A DNA stretch of 64,000 bases, from positions 186,001-250,000 of the forward strand of contig JAFLTO010000001.1 of the NCBI GenBank assembly GCA_022510425.1, given 5' to 3'. The translations under genes were made by a program, and so were the position numbers. This DNA comes from Muribaculaceae bacterium (lineage in GTDB: Bacteria; Bacteroidota; Bacteroidia; Bacteroidales; Muribaculaceae). Of this stretch, positions 51,412-61,132 are shown piece after piece. Each line of letters starts with the position of its first letter. Positions within the stretch are counted from its first letter, which is position 1. Under the pieces are notes generated by a model. It saw nothing but the letters and a program-made list of their open reading frames with translations, was not told the origin of the DNA and ran no database searches.

Positions 51412-53256
51412 TTAATAACCGGGATTCTGATCAGTTATGGAAATAGCGGTGTTATTGTCAATCTCAGCCTGTGGAATAGGTCTATACCACTTGATTTCAC
51501 CTTGAGCATTTGACATATCAGCTACAGTTTTCATGAAACGGCTGAACTCAAGGTTATATCTTACGAGTTGTCTCGTACGACGAAGATCGAAATAACGGTT
51601 TCTTTCAGCGTAACATTCACGCGCACGTTCATCAAGAACAAGATCAAGAGGAACGAAAGTAAAGTTCAAACTGGTGGTATATGGAGCTTCATAAGCACCG
51701 AAAGATCCAAGTTCCTTCGCTCCCGCTCTTTTTCTTACAGCATTGATATATTTTAGAGAATTAGCCTCGTCACCAGCGAGAAGATAAGCCTCGGCTGCCA
51801 CAAGATACATTTCACTAACATGTAGCAATGGAATGTCACGATAATCTTGGCTACCTGTTACCGCACCACAGTTAGGGTCATCGTATTTAGTAACCGTTGT
51901 ACCATTATTCGCAGCTTCACGATAAAATTCATCATAGGGAACGGTAGTAGCAGTAGGCATAGAACCATCAGCTTTGAAGAACCATTGAGTTACTTCAGTA
52001 CCTGTAATGATGGCTGCGAAGGGTAGGTTTACACCATAAGTATTTGTGGCAAATGATTTTGCCTGACCATTAGCTACAAGTTGACGGATATCAGCTTCAG
52101 CTTCTTCCATTGTAGTTTCCGGTGCATAGAATCTTAATGCCACTGGTAAAGTCTTCTGTACATCTTCCGGTTGGTTATACCAAGCCATGTAACCTAATTC
52201 CCAATTTGCATTTCCACCATCATCTTTGGGAGCATTATACATAGTGGTCATAAAAGTACCTTCGAAACGGGTGTCACCCTTTTCGAAAAGGCTTGCTGAT
52301 TTAGCAGAAGCTACATTTGTACCACCGGAACCTGTTCCTTTAAGACCGGATTGAACGCAGTTACCAAAATAAGCTATATAGTTATTCATAAGAGAGTGAC
52401 CACCGGTAGCTTTATCACCAGGGTAACCATTGCGGTCATATTGAGCAGAGAAGATTTCTTCCTCATTACCTTCGTTCCACCAAGCCCATTTATCAGCAAA
52501 GCTCATTGTAAGTTGAATGCCGTTTATTGCTTTTTCAGCCCATTGAGCTGCAAGACGGAAATTGTCAGTGCTTTTAACAGTATAAGTACCTTTAGCTGCA
52601 TCTACCAGATCGGTATCGAGATCCCAAGCTGCTGCAAGTGCTATCTTAGCTGCAATAGCTGCGACAGCCTGCTTGCTGGCACTTCCGTTATGATCCTGGG
52701 CCGGGAGTGGAGAATTATTATAAAGGTCAGTACATTCTTCAAGAAGAATAGGATAAAGCTCATCCAGAGGAACTCTTGGATAATTACGGTTAGCATCCTG
52801 AATATACCAGTCTACATAAGGAACGGCACCAAACTGCTGTGTCATGTAATAATAACCGAATACTCTAAGGAATCTACCCTCTGCTACGAGGTCTTCATCA
52901 CCTTTAATACCACCATAATAAATCATGGCATTGGCTTTATTAATACCACCATCAACATTTTTATAGTAGTTAGCCACATCGTTATTATCAGGAGTAACCT
53001 GGAACATAGAGAAAGTACCATCGTCTGCTGCACGAGGATTTATGAACAAATCTGCAGCCTGATCAAGCATTTGTATCTCAGTAGCTATATATCTGATGGC
53101 ATCATATGCCACAGGACGTAAATCTTCCGGATTACCGGAGAAATAAGTCTCGGCATCTTGAGGATTGGAAAGATTTCTTGGGTCAAGAAAATCCTTACAT
53201 CCTGTTAAGGAAAGAGTTGCGCCGAGCAATAATATAGAATATAATATTTTTTTCAT
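51412..53256 (-). CDS. SusD/RagB family outer-membrane lipoprotein
   Basis: Surface glycan-binding lid of a SusCD importer, 614 aa. Lipobox LTGC at residue 16-19, followed by KDFLDPRNLSNPQDAETYF. The helical SusD fold continues with INKANAMIYYGG, RFLRVFGYYYMTQQFGAVPYV (split), and near the C-terminus VAAEAYLLAGDEANSLKYINAVRKRAG (split) and LDLVLDERARECYAERNRYFDLRR (split). These are standard RagB/SusD motifs. It lies 34 bases after susC and together they should form the TonB-dependent importer for pectin oligomers, given the neighbouring enzymes. Confidence 0.94.
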   Translation of the reverse strand: MKKILYSILLLGATLSLTGCKDFLDPRNLSNPQDAETYFSGNPEDLRPVAYDAIRYIATEIQMLDQAADLFINPRAADDGTFSMFQVTPDNNDVANYYKNVDGGINKANAMIYYGGIKGDEDLVAEGRFLRVFGYYYMTQQFGAVPYVDWYIQDANRNYPRVPLDELYPILLEECTDLYNNSPLPAQDHNGSASKQAVAAIAAKIALAAAWDLDTDLVDAAKGTYTVKSTDNFRLAAQWAEKAINGIQLTMSFADKWAWWNEGNEEEIFSAQYDRNGYPGDKATGGHSLMNNYIAYFGNCVQSGLKGTGSGGTNVASAKSASLFEKGDTRFEGTFMTTMYNAPKDDGGNANWELGYMAWYNQPEDVQKTLPVALRFYAPETTMEEAEADIRQLVANGQAKSFATNTYGVNLPFAAIITGTEVTQWFFKADGSMPTATTVPYDEFYREAANNGTTVTKYDDPNCGAVTGSQDYRDIPLLHVSEMYLVAAEAYLLAGDEANSLKYINAVRKRAGAKELGSFGAYEAPYTTSLNFTFVPLDLVLDERARECYAERNRYFDLRRTRQLVRYNLEFSRFMKTVADMSNAQGEIKWYRPIPQAEIDNNTAISITDQNPGY

Positions 53257-53290
53257 TTTAAATCCTTTCTTTTATAAAGTAATATGCTTT

Positions 53291-56200
53291 TTAGAAAGTG
53301 ATATTTAAACCGAACTCATAAGTGATAGTGCTCGGACCATCATTACTACCGCTTGCATCGGCCCATTCAGGATCGAATCCTTTATATTTAGACCAAACGA
53401 ACGGATTAGTGACATTAACATATACTCTCAGATTGCTGCAACCAAATTTTTCAGTCAGCTGGGGTGAGAAGTTATATCCAAGAGAGATATGCTGAACCTT
53501 CCAGAAAGAAGCATCTGCCACACTACGACCACTGAATTTTGTGTCTGTAGATAGACCAAAGTAAGTACCGGAGGGACCAAGGCCATCGTTACCACCGGCG
53601 TTTATAAGAGGCCAACTACCATAGTGAGTTTGGGTTTGATAAACCGGATTAATAAGAGCACCATCTGGTGTCACACCATCAGCATCAAGGAGCATACCTT
53701 GTGGGATATAAGTATCCATCATGACTTTACCACGACCACGGTCATGCCAGTCGAATGAGTCACCGGCCATAAAAGGTGAGTAAACTTTATAACCTAACTT
53801 GGTGTAGATGGAGAATCCGAAATCAAGTGAACCACCTTTTTTAGGTAGACGATATTGAAGGTTTGAAGTCAAAGAACCGATAAGTTTAGGATTGCTATTG
53901 AAAATAACACGGTCTTCTTCATTCCACTTACCATCACCGTTAACGTCGCGGATAATAGGTTGACCTTCCGCCTGTCCGTAGCAAATGTTATAGAAATCAC
54001 ATTCTCTCATCACAGAGCCGGGAACAAGACCTTTATCTCTTGCAATCTGAGTATCTGGTACAGTCATGTTTCGATCGGAAACAATACCATCCCACGCGTA
54101 AGCATATACATTATTTACAGGATAACCTACGAAAAGACAACTACCTGCATTACTACCAATAATTTGGTCGGAAACACCATTGATCTGGAGTACCTTGTTG
54201 TCATTATGAGACAGATTCAATGTAGTTGTCCAAGTCCAATCACGAGTGTCGATATTAGTTGTAGTTATAGAGAACTCGATACCGGTATTTCTAACAGAAC
54301 CAACGTTAGTAGTCATGTTACCACCACCTGCCTCGAGAGGAAGCTGAACGTTGTAAAGAAGGTCTTTTGATTTCTTGGTATACCATTCGATAGAACCAAC
54401 GATTCTGTTGTTGAGGAAACCATAGTCAAGACCGATGTTAAACTCATGAGAAGTTTCCCATTTAAGAGCACGGTTAACTATACCAGAAGGATAGAAACCA
54501 TCATAGTAGGTGCCTCCGAAAGGATAGAAATAATCAGTGGAACTTAAACCAACCATTGTGGCATAGTTGCCGATACCACGGTTGTTACCGGTTACACCAT
54601 AGCTGAAACGTAGTTTGAGGTTATTAAGCCACCACTTCTGTAGGAAAGCTTCTTCAGCTATGTTCCAACCGAGAGCGAAAGAGGGGAAACAACCCCATTG
54701 ATTACCCTTGGCAAACTTTGAAGAACCGTCCCAACGAACTGTTGCCGTGGCGATATATCTGTTTTTCCAGGAATAGTTTGCACGGAATGCAATAGACTGC
54801 ATACTGTTTTCAGAGAAAGAAGAAGCAACTGTAGCTTCACCGCTTGTACCTGTCTGCATAGCCCACCAGTCAGTACCTTCAATTGGATTAACGGCATCTT
54901 GCTGATAGTTTTCTGAATTATTTTTCTGTGCTGAATATAGGAACATAGCGTTGATTGAATTATCTCCGAAAGTGCGGACATAATTCAAAATATTATCCCA
55001 TACAAAACCATATGAAGTATTATTAACGACTGTGGCTGTCCTTACTTCATCGTCTACCCATGTCTTGCCAGTAGCGGGGTTTGTAAAACCGATATATTGG
55101 CCATTACGATAGGATGTATAAGTAGGAGAAATTGTAGATTTAAGAGTAAGGCCCGGGATTATATTCAATTGCAAGTAAATATTACCGAGTAAACGATAAG
55201 TCTTACGTTTCTCGACTGAATTTTTCATACGGTCGAGCGGGTTGATGAAGTCTGAGAACTGATTATCATCCGTACCAAGAGTTGTTTTATTACCCGGGAA
55301 GTGGATTGTATTTCCTTCTTCGTCAAATGGAATCATATAAGGATTCACGCGATAAGCCTGTTCGATTGCATTGTTAGGAGCATAGGAATTATTGATTTGA
55401 GCAGCATAAATATTGAACCCCGCATTGATTACCTTATTAATCCTTGCATTAACAGTACCTTTGAAGGAGTAGTTACTTCTGCTATCTCCTTTGTAAAGGC
55501 CCTGTACATTTTCGTAACCAAGACCGAATTGATAATCAACAAATTCACTTGCACCGGAAACAGAAACATAATGGTTCTGTTGATGACCGTCACGGGTAAC
55601 AAGGCCGGGCCAATAAGTAGTTGCGTTATTTTCAAGCATCTCCTTCATTACATAAGGTGATGTGATATCACTAGCTGTTTTTTGGAGCAGCGCCTGACCT
55701 AATCCCATAGCTGAAGGAAGCATACCGAAGGTTGTTTGAGGTTCCCAAGCTGTTTGACCTGCAACCGGTTGAGTAAATTTACCGAAACGATAACGATACC
55801 ATTGAGGACCATCCATAAAGTCAGGCATACGGGTAGCATGGCTGATACCATAGTAACCATCGTATGAAATTGTTGCCTGAGCACCTTTATGTGCACCAGT
55901 TCCGCTCTTAGTTGTTACCAAAACAACGCCGGCGGTTGCGCGTGAACCATAAATAGCTGTAGAAGATGCATCTTTAAGAATGTCGACACGCTCGATATCC
56001 TGAGGATTCAAGAATGAGATGTCATTGGTTTCAACACCGTCAACCACATAAAGAGGAGTAACGCTTTGATTGATAGAAGACTTACCACGGATTTCGATAG
56101 AGATATCACCGTTGGTACGGCCTGTTTGCTTTGTAATGTTCACACCCGGAACTGAACCTTGAAGGCTCTCCAGCACGGATGCAGAACCTTTAGCATTGAT

Positions 56201-56581
56201 TTGTTGGGCATCGATTGTGGAAACAGAACCTGTGAGGTCAGATTTTTTGATCTGTCCATAACCTACAACAACGAGCTCATCAAGTGCTTTGGAATTTTCA
56301 GCCATGGTAACGTCAATCTTTGTACGGCCGTTCACTTTTTCCTCTACAGTGTTGTAACCGATATAAGAGAAAACAAGTTTACCATCGGATGGCACCAATT
56401 TTAAAGAATAGTTACCGTCAATGTCAGTTGCGGCACCATTAGTAGTACCCTCAACCATTACTGTAACGCCGATAAGAGGTTCGCCTTCTGTATCGAAGAC
56501 CGTACCGGAAACATCGATATTCTCGGCAAACACAGGAAGCGCCAAAAAGAGGGCTGCAAGACCCAGAAACCTTTTTCTCAT
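53291..56581 (-). CDS. SusC/RagA TonB-linked outer-membrane transporter
   Basis: TonB-dependent outer-membrane transporter of 1096 aa from the ATG at 56581 (an earlier ATG at 56635 gives an unusual N-terminus). Signal peptide AALFLALPVFA, carboxypeptidase-regulatory-like domain at about residues 25-100 (VSGTVFDTEGEPLIGVTVMV), SusC signature LDELVVVGYGQIKKSDLTGSV, a plug domain (VDGVETNDISFLNPQDIERV, DASSTAIYGSRATAGVVLVTTK split), then the 22-strand barrel ending EFGLNITF. It imports oligosaccharides together with the SusD lipoprotein. No anti-sigma or ECF partner is present; the regulator of this locus is not in the window. Confidence 0.95.
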   Translation of the reverse strand: MRKRFLGLAALFLALPVFAENIDVSGTVFDTEGEPLIGVTVMVEGTTNGAATDIDGNYSLKLVPSDGKLVFSYIGYNTVEEKVNGRTKIDVTMAENSKALDELVVVGYGQIKKSDLTGSVSTIDAQQINAKGSASVLESLQGSVPGVNITKQTGRTNGDISIEIRGKSSINQSVTPLYVVDGVETNDISFLNPQDIERVDILKDASSTAIYGSRATAGVVLVTTKSGTGAHKGAQATISYDGYYGISHATRMPDFMDGPQWYRYRFGKFTQPVAGQTAWEPQTTFGMLPSAMGLGQALLQKTASDITSPYVMKEMLENNATTYWPGLVTRDGHQQNHYVSVSGASEFVDYQFGLGYENVQGLYKGDSRSNYSFKGTVNARINKVINAGFNIYAAQINNSYAPNNAIEQAYRVNPYMIPFDEEGNTIHFPGNKTTLGTDDNQFSDFINPLDRMKNSVEKRKTYRLLGNIYLQLNIIPGLTLKSTISPTYTSYRNGQYIGFTNPATGKTWVDDEVRTATVVNNTSYGFVWDNILNYVRTFGDNSINAMFLYSAQKNNSENYQQDAVNPIEGTDWWAMQTGTSGEATVASSFSENSMQSIAFRANYSWKNRYIATATVRWDGSSKFAKGNQWGCFPSFALGWNIAEEAFLQKWWLNNLKLRFSYGVTGNNRGIGNYATMVGLSSTDYFYPFGGTYYDGFYPSGIVNRALKWETSHEFNIGLDYGFLNNRIVGSIEWYTKKSKDLLYNVQLPLEAGGGNMTTNVGSVRNTGIEFSITTTNIDTRDWTWTTTLNLSHNDNKVLQINGVSDQIIGSNAGSCLFVGYPVNNVYAYAWDGIVSDRNMTVPDTQIARDKGLVPGSVMRECDFYNICYGQAEGQPIIRDVNGDGKWNEEDRVIFNSNPKLIGSLTSNLQYRLPKKGGSLDFGFSIYTKLGYKVYSPFMAGDSFDWHDRGRGKVMMDTYIPQGMLLDADGVTPDGALINPVYQTQTHYGSWPLINAGGNDGLGPSGTYFGLSTDTKFSGRSVADASFWKVQHISLGYNFSPQLTEKFGCSNLRVYVNVTNPFVWSKYKGFDPEWADASGSNDGPSTITYEFGLNITF

Positions 56582-56852
56582 TACTGAAACAGTTCCTGAT
56601 CTTCGTCCTTTACAGATTAGATTACTTAAGGTCATGATTCATGTGTATGATTAGTTATTAGTTTTGCTTTGATATGTTTATACGGATGAGGAGTTTTTCT
56701 GATATTAGTTTTCAGGAATTTAGATTTTCCGTTAATCTGCTATTTAGGTTATTAGATTTGTAATTAGATTGAGTTATCATATTAAATCATACTTACTTCT
56801 CTAAACTTTTTGGTTTTCAGATTTTAAAACCACCTTTTTTCAGAGATTAGTG

Positions 56853-56883
56853 CAAAATTATTAAATCTTTTTATAATTGCAAA
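56853..56883 (-). promoter_or_regulatory. promoter of the susCD operon
   Basis: On the minus strand TTTG (56880-56883), a 19-base spacer and TAATTTTG (56853-56860): full Bacteroidetes promoter match. The predicted start near 56847 gives an unusually long leader of about 265 bases. Confidence 0.55.
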
Positions 56884-56981
56884 AAAAAAATAATTTTTTC
56901 GACAATTGGAGGTAATTAGGGGTCTCATTAGCTTTTATCATTCCATATTACCCTAAGGTTAAAGAGTATATACATGGTAAA

Positions 56982-57003
56982 CCCCAACATAAGCATGTTG
57001 GGG
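56982..57003 (-). terminator. hairpin after the GH3 gene
   Basis: Nine-base arms CCCCAACAT / ATGTTGGGG (56982-56990, 56995-57003) with loop AAGC, 63 bases beyond the GH3 stop. The T tail on the minus strand is short. Confidence 0.6.
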
Positions 57004-57066
57004 CTACAGAATCATTATATCATAACTACATCGTAGAGGATGTCAATGATTAATTTTAGGGGTTGA

Positions 57067-59199
57067 TTAGAGTAGAGTTAATGTTTTGAAAGAGGGGGTA
57101 TCAGAGGAACCTCCATAATATATAAGGTATTCACCGGGCGAGGTTGACATTTCCTCGTTGAGCGGATCATAGGTTTTGAAGGAGTTCTCATCAAGAACGA
57201 ATTCCACATCTACAGAAGAATTTGCCGGCACATTCACCCTTTTGAAAGCTCTCAAAGTTTTGTTGATGGAACTTGGATCTTCTTTCTTTCTTACATATAA
57301 TTGCACCACCTCTTCACCATCAATATCGCTATTGTTTGAAATATTTATGACAAAAGGTACTTTGTCTCCTACCTGAGCTGATTCTTGAATAGTAGGTTCC
57401 CCATATATGAATTCGGAATAACTTAAACCATACCCGAATGGATATAAAGGTTTTTCCTTCATATATCTATAAGTCCTTCCTGTCATATTATAATCCTCAA
57501 AATCCGGAAGTTGGCTATCATTCTTATAGAAAGTTACAGGTAAACGTCCTGCAGGATTATAATCTCCAAACAAAACGTCAGCCACGGCTTGTCCCCCTTC
57601 CTGACCGGGATACCAAGCCTGAAGGATAGCATCACAGATAGAATCTTCCGGAGTCAAACCCATAGCAGAACCTGAACAGTTTACAAGAACAATCTTCTTA
57701 CCTTGATCTTTAAATTGTTTAATCAAATCCCTTTGAACTTGGGGAAGCTCAATTGTTTCACGGTCACCCTTTTTAAACCCGGGGAAATTCACTTTCATTT
57801 CTTCACCCTCCAATTTGGGAGAAATGCCGCTAACAAATATTACCGTCTCCACTCCGGAGACATCAAATTCAGGGGCGATTGAATCATTGACAACATGATT
57901 ACATCCTTGGGCATATTTAATGGTATTATTTTTAGCTCGGATACCATCAAGTATAGAAACAGTATGAGATGGAGTTCCTGAATAATTACCCCATTGCATC
58001 ACTGTATCAGTTGCGTTAGGACCCATCACCATTATGGCGTTATTGTTTGGTGACAAAGGAAGAATTCCATTGTTTTTCAGAAGCGTCATAGATTTACGAG
58101 CTACATCCAAAGCTTTTTGACGGTGACGAGGGGAATCAACCACTGAATAAGGAATCGAATCCCAGCGTGAAGGAGATTCCTCCCCCATTTCTCCCAATTG
58201 AAAACGAGCTGTCAATAATCTTGCCACACTTGCATTTATATCCTCTTCGGTAATAAGTCCACGTTCAATGGCTTGCTGAAGGTTTTGAAAGTCGCTACCA
58301 CATTCAAGATTTGTTCCTGAAATTACAGCATCGGAACTTGCCTCTGCTCCATCTTTGTGAGTTTCATGGTGACCTTCCATATAAAAATCCCGTATCGCAG
58401 AACAGTCACTTACCACAATACCGTCAAAGTCCCACATTTCACGCAGGATATGTATCAATAACCTATTGTTACCGCAGCAAGGCTCACCTTCAAACCGGTT
58501 ATAGGCACACATCACCTGGCCCACTCCTGCGTTCACCAACTCTTCGAAAGCCGGGAGATAAGTACCCCAAAGATATTCAGCGGGTACATCTTTGGCATCG
58601 AAACTATGACGATTCCATTCCGGGCCACTATGAACGGCAAAATGTTTGGCACAAGCCAAAGTTTTCAGATTTCCATCAGGATCCTCACCCTGAAGCCCGT
58701 TAACTGCCGCAAGGCCCATCAGAGTGGTCAGATAAGGGTCTTCACCATAGGTTTCCTGACCCCTGCCCCAACGGGGGTCCCGGAATATATTAATATTAGG
58801 AGTCCAGAACGTCAATCCTTTGTACCTACCGTTATCACCTTCCTTTTGGAATTCATTATATTTGGCCCTTGCTTCATCACTGATTATATCGAATGTCTCT
58901 TCAATGAGTATTGGATCAAAAGTAGCCCCCATACCAATTGACTGAGGAAATACAGTAGCTATTCCTGCTCTTCCAACACCATGCAGAGCTTCATTCCACC
59001 AGTTATATTCAGGAATTTCCAAACGGGGTACCGGTTTTGAGCGGTCCATCATCAAACCTATCTTTTCATCCAAAGTGAGAAGTTGCACCACAGAATCGGC
59101 TTTAGCTTTAGCTATTTCTTTTGCTGTGGGAGGATTGGTAGCTCTCAGTGATAGTATAGCGGCTGACAGTCCAAAAAAAGTGATAAGGAAACGTAACAT
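57067..59199 (-). CDS. GH3 family beta-glycosidase, exported
   Basis: Exported enzyme of 710 aa with signal peptide (FGLSAAILSLRA). The N-terminal barrel includes YNWWNEALHGVGRAG, FWTPNINIFRDPRWGRGQETYGEDP (split) and the nucleophile aspartate in FDGIVVSDCSAI. The second domain has NATDTVMQWGNY and GEEMKVNFPGF with a candidate acid/base glutamate. A fibronectin-type III-like domain ends the protein (about 600-700). Sequence texture is that of beta-xylosidases or arabinosidases of GH3. In this locus it may act on xylogalacturonan side chains, which is inference. It has its own -7 element and terminator. Confidence 0.92.
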   Translation of the reverse strand: MLRFLITFFGLSAAILSLRATNPPTAKEIAKAKADSVVQLLTLDEKIGLMMDRSKPVPRLEIPEYNWWNEALHGVGRAGIATVFPQSIGMGATFDPILIEETFDIISDEARAKYNEFQKEGDNGRYKGLTFWTPNINIFRDPRWGRGQETYGEDPYLTTLMGLAAVNGLQGEDPDGNLKTLACAKHFAVHSGPEWNRHSFDAKDVPAEYLWGTYLPAFEELVNAGVGQVMCAYNRFEGEPCCGNNRLLIHILREMWDFDGIVVSDCSAIRDFYMEGHHETHKDGAEASSDAVISGTNLECGSDFQNLQQAIERGLITEEDINASVARLLTARFQLGEMGEESPSRWDSIPYSVVDSPRHRQKALDVARKSMTLLKNNGILPLSPNNNAIMVMGPNATDTVMQWGNYSGTPSHTVSILDGIRAKNNTIKYAQGCNHVVNDSIAPEFDVSGVETVIFVSGISPKLEGEEMKVNFPGFKKGDRETIELPQVQRDLIKQFKDQGKKIVLVNCSGSAMGLTPEDSICDAILQAWYPGQEGGQAVADVLFGDYNPAGRLPVTFYKNDSQLPDFEDYNMTGRTYRYMKEKPLYPFGYGLSYSEFIYGEPTIQESAQVGDKVPFVINISNNSDIDGEEVVQLYVRKKEDPSSINKTLRAFKRVNVPANSSVDVEFVLDENSFKTYDPLNEEMSTSPGEYLIYYGGSSDTPSFKTLTLL

Positions 59200-59220
59200 A
59201 TCTATAAATCTTAGTTAAAG

Positions 59221-59228
59221 CAAAGATA
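59221..59228 (-). promoter_or_regulatory. putative -7 element of the GH3 gene
   Basis: TATCTTTG on the minus strand, 22 bases upstream of the start at 59199. The -33 TTTG is not evident. Confidence 0.35.
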
Positions 59229-59315
59229 GTAAAAAAAATTAGTATTTACGAAAGCTCAATTATGAGGTTAACTTATGAAAGATCCATAGGTTATTTTTGG
59301 GATCAAATTAAATCA

Positions 59316-59356
59316 ACCCCGGGCTAAGAACATCTCCAATGTTTCTTGCCCGGGGT
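59316..59356 (-). terminator. hairpin after the eda gene
   Basis: GC-rich arms ACCCCGGGC / GCCCGGGGT (59316-59324, 59348-59356), extended inward by imperfect AAGAACAT/ATGTTTCTT pairing. It lies about 28 bases after the eda stop and separates the uronate catabolic operon from the GH3 gene. Confidence 0.6.
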
Positions 59357-59384
59357 CAACATTGTTAGGCTCCGCTTAAATATG

Positions 59385-60038
59385 TTAGATATAAGAGAGG
59401 GCCTCTTTACATTTTGAAGTGATGAAGTCCCAATCCTGAGCCTCTACCTTGTCTTTAGGGAAAAGTTTACTTCCCATACCTACACAGGCAACTCCTGCTT
59501 TAAACCAAGCTGTGATATTTTCCTGAGTGGGTTCAACTCCACCGGTAACCATAAGTTTGCTCCAAGGCATAGGAGCCAAGAGACCTTTCACGAATTTCGG
59601 TCCGAGAACATCACCCGGGAACACCTTACAAACCTCACAACCGGCTTCCTGAGCGAAACCTATTTCTGAAACACTACCACAACCCGGGATGTAAGGAACC
59701 TGACGACGATTACAAATCTTTGCTACTTCAGGATTGAATAGCGGACCTACAACAAAGCAGGCACCAAGTTGCATATATAGAGAAGCAGTGGCAGGATCTA
59801 CAACCGAGCCTACTCCCATAGCCATTTCCGGACATTCCTTAGCTGCGTATTTAACAACTTCTGCAAAAACTTCATGAGCGAAATCGCCTCGGTTTGTGAA
59901 TTCGAAAGCTCTGACACCACCTTCATAGCAAGCTTTCACAACCTTTTTAGCAGTCTCTACATCTTTATGATAGAAAACAGGCACCATGGGAGCCTCTTCC
60001 ATACGATTGAGGACTTGGAGTTTATTGAATTTTGCCAT
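59385..60038 (-). CDS. eda: KDPG aldolase (Entner-Doudoroff/uronate)
   Basis: Cleaves 2-keto-3-deoxy-6-phosphogluconate to pyruvate and glyceraldehyde-3-phosphate; cytoplasmic, 217 aa, class I aldolase barrel. Glutamate in AFEFTNRGD at about residue 41, the Schiff-base lysine in [15 protein letters not shown], and phosphate binding in MVTGGVEP and GMGSKLF. The spacing matches E. coli Eda. It directly follows the KDG kinase gene, so phosphorylated KDG is consumed by the adjacent gene product. KHG or KDPGal activity also occurs in this family. Confidence 0.93.
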   Translation of the reverse strand: MAKFNKLQVLNRMEEAPMVPVFYHKDVETAKKVVKACYEGGVRAFEFTNRGDFAHEVFAEVVKYAAKECPEMAMGVGSVVDPATASLYMQLGACFVVGPLFNPEVAKICNRRQVPYIPGCGSVSEIGFAQEAGCEVCKVFPGDVLGPKFVKGLLAPMPWSKLMVTGGVEPTQENITAWFKAGVACVGMGSKLFPKDKVEAQDWDFITSKCKEALSYI

Positions 60039-60076
60039 TATTTTAGGGATATAGTATTAAGTATAAGGGATAGGGT
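60039..60076. repeat. degenerate GGGAT-type intergenic repeat
   Basis: Gap between kdgK and eda with AGGGATATAG, TATAAGGGATAGGGTTT on the plus strand. It is the same kind of unit as at 24520-24589, but in the opposite orientation to transcription. Confidence 0.4.
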
Positions 60077-61099
60077 TTAGCGCTGTACTCTACCGTTTGC
60101 GGAACCACCGGCAAGAGCTTTCACTTCTTCAGCGGAAACGAGGTTAAAGTCTCCCGGTATTGTTTGCTTAAGTGCAGAAGCTGCAACAGCGAACTCAAGG
60201 GCTTCTTCCTGATTAGACATTGTCAACAATCCATGGATTAGACCACCGGAGAATGAATCGCCACCACCTACTCGATCAATTATCGGATTAATGTCATAGC
60301 GTTTGCTCTGATAGAATTCCTTACCGTTATAAATCATGGCTTTCCAGCCATTATGAGTTGCGGAAAAAGATTCACGAAGAGTAGAAACAACATATTTGAA
60401 TCCGAATTCCTTCATCATCTGTTGGAAAATACCTTTGTAGCCTTCAGCGTCAGTATTTCCACCCTCTACATCAGCATCCGGTTTGAAACCGAGACATAGT
60501 TCTGCATCCTCTTCATTGCCAATACAAACATCCACATATTTCATCAAAGGTTTCATAATGGATATAGCCTTTTCGCTTGTCCATAATTTCTTGCGGAAAT
60601 TAAGGTCAACCGAAACAGTTACTCCATGACGTTTTGCAGCTTCGCAAGCCAATCTTGTTAGTTCAGCTGCCTTATCAGAGATAGCCGGAGTGATACCGCT
60701 CCAATGGAACCAGTCGGCACCTTCCATAATCTTGTCGAAATCGAAATCAGAAGGATCAGCCTCTGCGATAGCTGAATGTGCACGATCGTAAATAACTTTA
60801 GAAGGACGCATTGATGCACCTGTTTCACAGTAATAGATACCTACTCTGTCGCCACCTCTTGCAATATGGTCTACATGCACTCCATAGCGACGAAGTGCAT
60901 TCACGGCTGCCTGACCGATTTCATGTTTCGGCAGTTTACTTACGAAATAAGCTTCATGTCCATAGTTTGCACAGCTTACAGCCACGTTGGCCTCACCGCC
61001 TCCCCATATTACATTGAATTTGTCTACTTCTACAAATCTGTAGCATCCCTCAGGGGATAGACGGAGCATAATTTCTCCGAGTGTTATTACTTTGCTCAT
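60077..61099 (-). CDS. kdgK: 2-keto-3-deoxygluconate kinase (PfkB family)
   Basis: Phosphorylates KDG at C6 with ATP. It has 340 aa of the PfkB/ribokinase fold: GEIMLRLSPEG at the N-terminus, GGGEANVAVSCANYG for substrate binding, SVDLNFRKKLW (the Asp-x-Asn-x-Arg signature of KdgK), and DRVGGGDSFSGGLIHGL with the catalytic aspartate. It is followed by eda, the next enzyme of the pathway, 38 bases downstream, and preceded by gltD-like and kduI genes. Confidence 0.93.
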   Translation of the reverse strand: MSKVITLGEIMLRLSPEGCYRFVEVDKFNVIWGGGEANVAVSCANYGHEAYFVSKLPKHEIGQAAVNALRRYGVHVDHIARGGDRVGIYYCETGASMRPSKVIYDRAHSAIAEADPSDFDFDKIMEGADWFHWSGITPAISDKAAELTRLACEAAKRHGVTVSVDLNFRKKLWTSEKAISIMKPLMKYVDVCIGNEEDAELCLGFKPDADVEGGNTDAEGYKGIFQQMMKEFGFKYVVSTLRESFSATHNGWKAMIYNGKEFYQSKRYDINPIIDRVGGGDSFSGGLIHGLLTMSNQEEALEFAVAASALKQTIPGDFNLVSAEEVKALAGGSANGRVQR

Positions 61100-61132
61100 G
61101 TTTATAGTGTTGTTGGTGTTTTTATGTTGATC

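Larger units (their letters stand above)
56582..57066. other. intergenic region between GH3 and susC, with long susC leader
   Basis: About 485 bases. It contains the GH3 3' hairpin (56982-57003), the susC promoter (56853-56883) and about 265 bases of AT-rich leader before the susC start. In the leader a weak hairpin GGTTTT/AAAACC lies near 56810-56833. I see no small gene or known riboswitch. Confidence 0.6.

Noticed and set aside
56879..56896. A-rich run before the susC promoter as a phase-variable promoter spacer
   Set aside because: The run lies upstream of the -33 element, not within the 19-base spacer, so length changes would not alter promoter spacing.
53291..59199. Numerous overlapping open frames on the plus strand in the susCD-GH3 region
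   Set aside because: They run antisense to genes with strong family motifs and have no recognisable domains or promoters.
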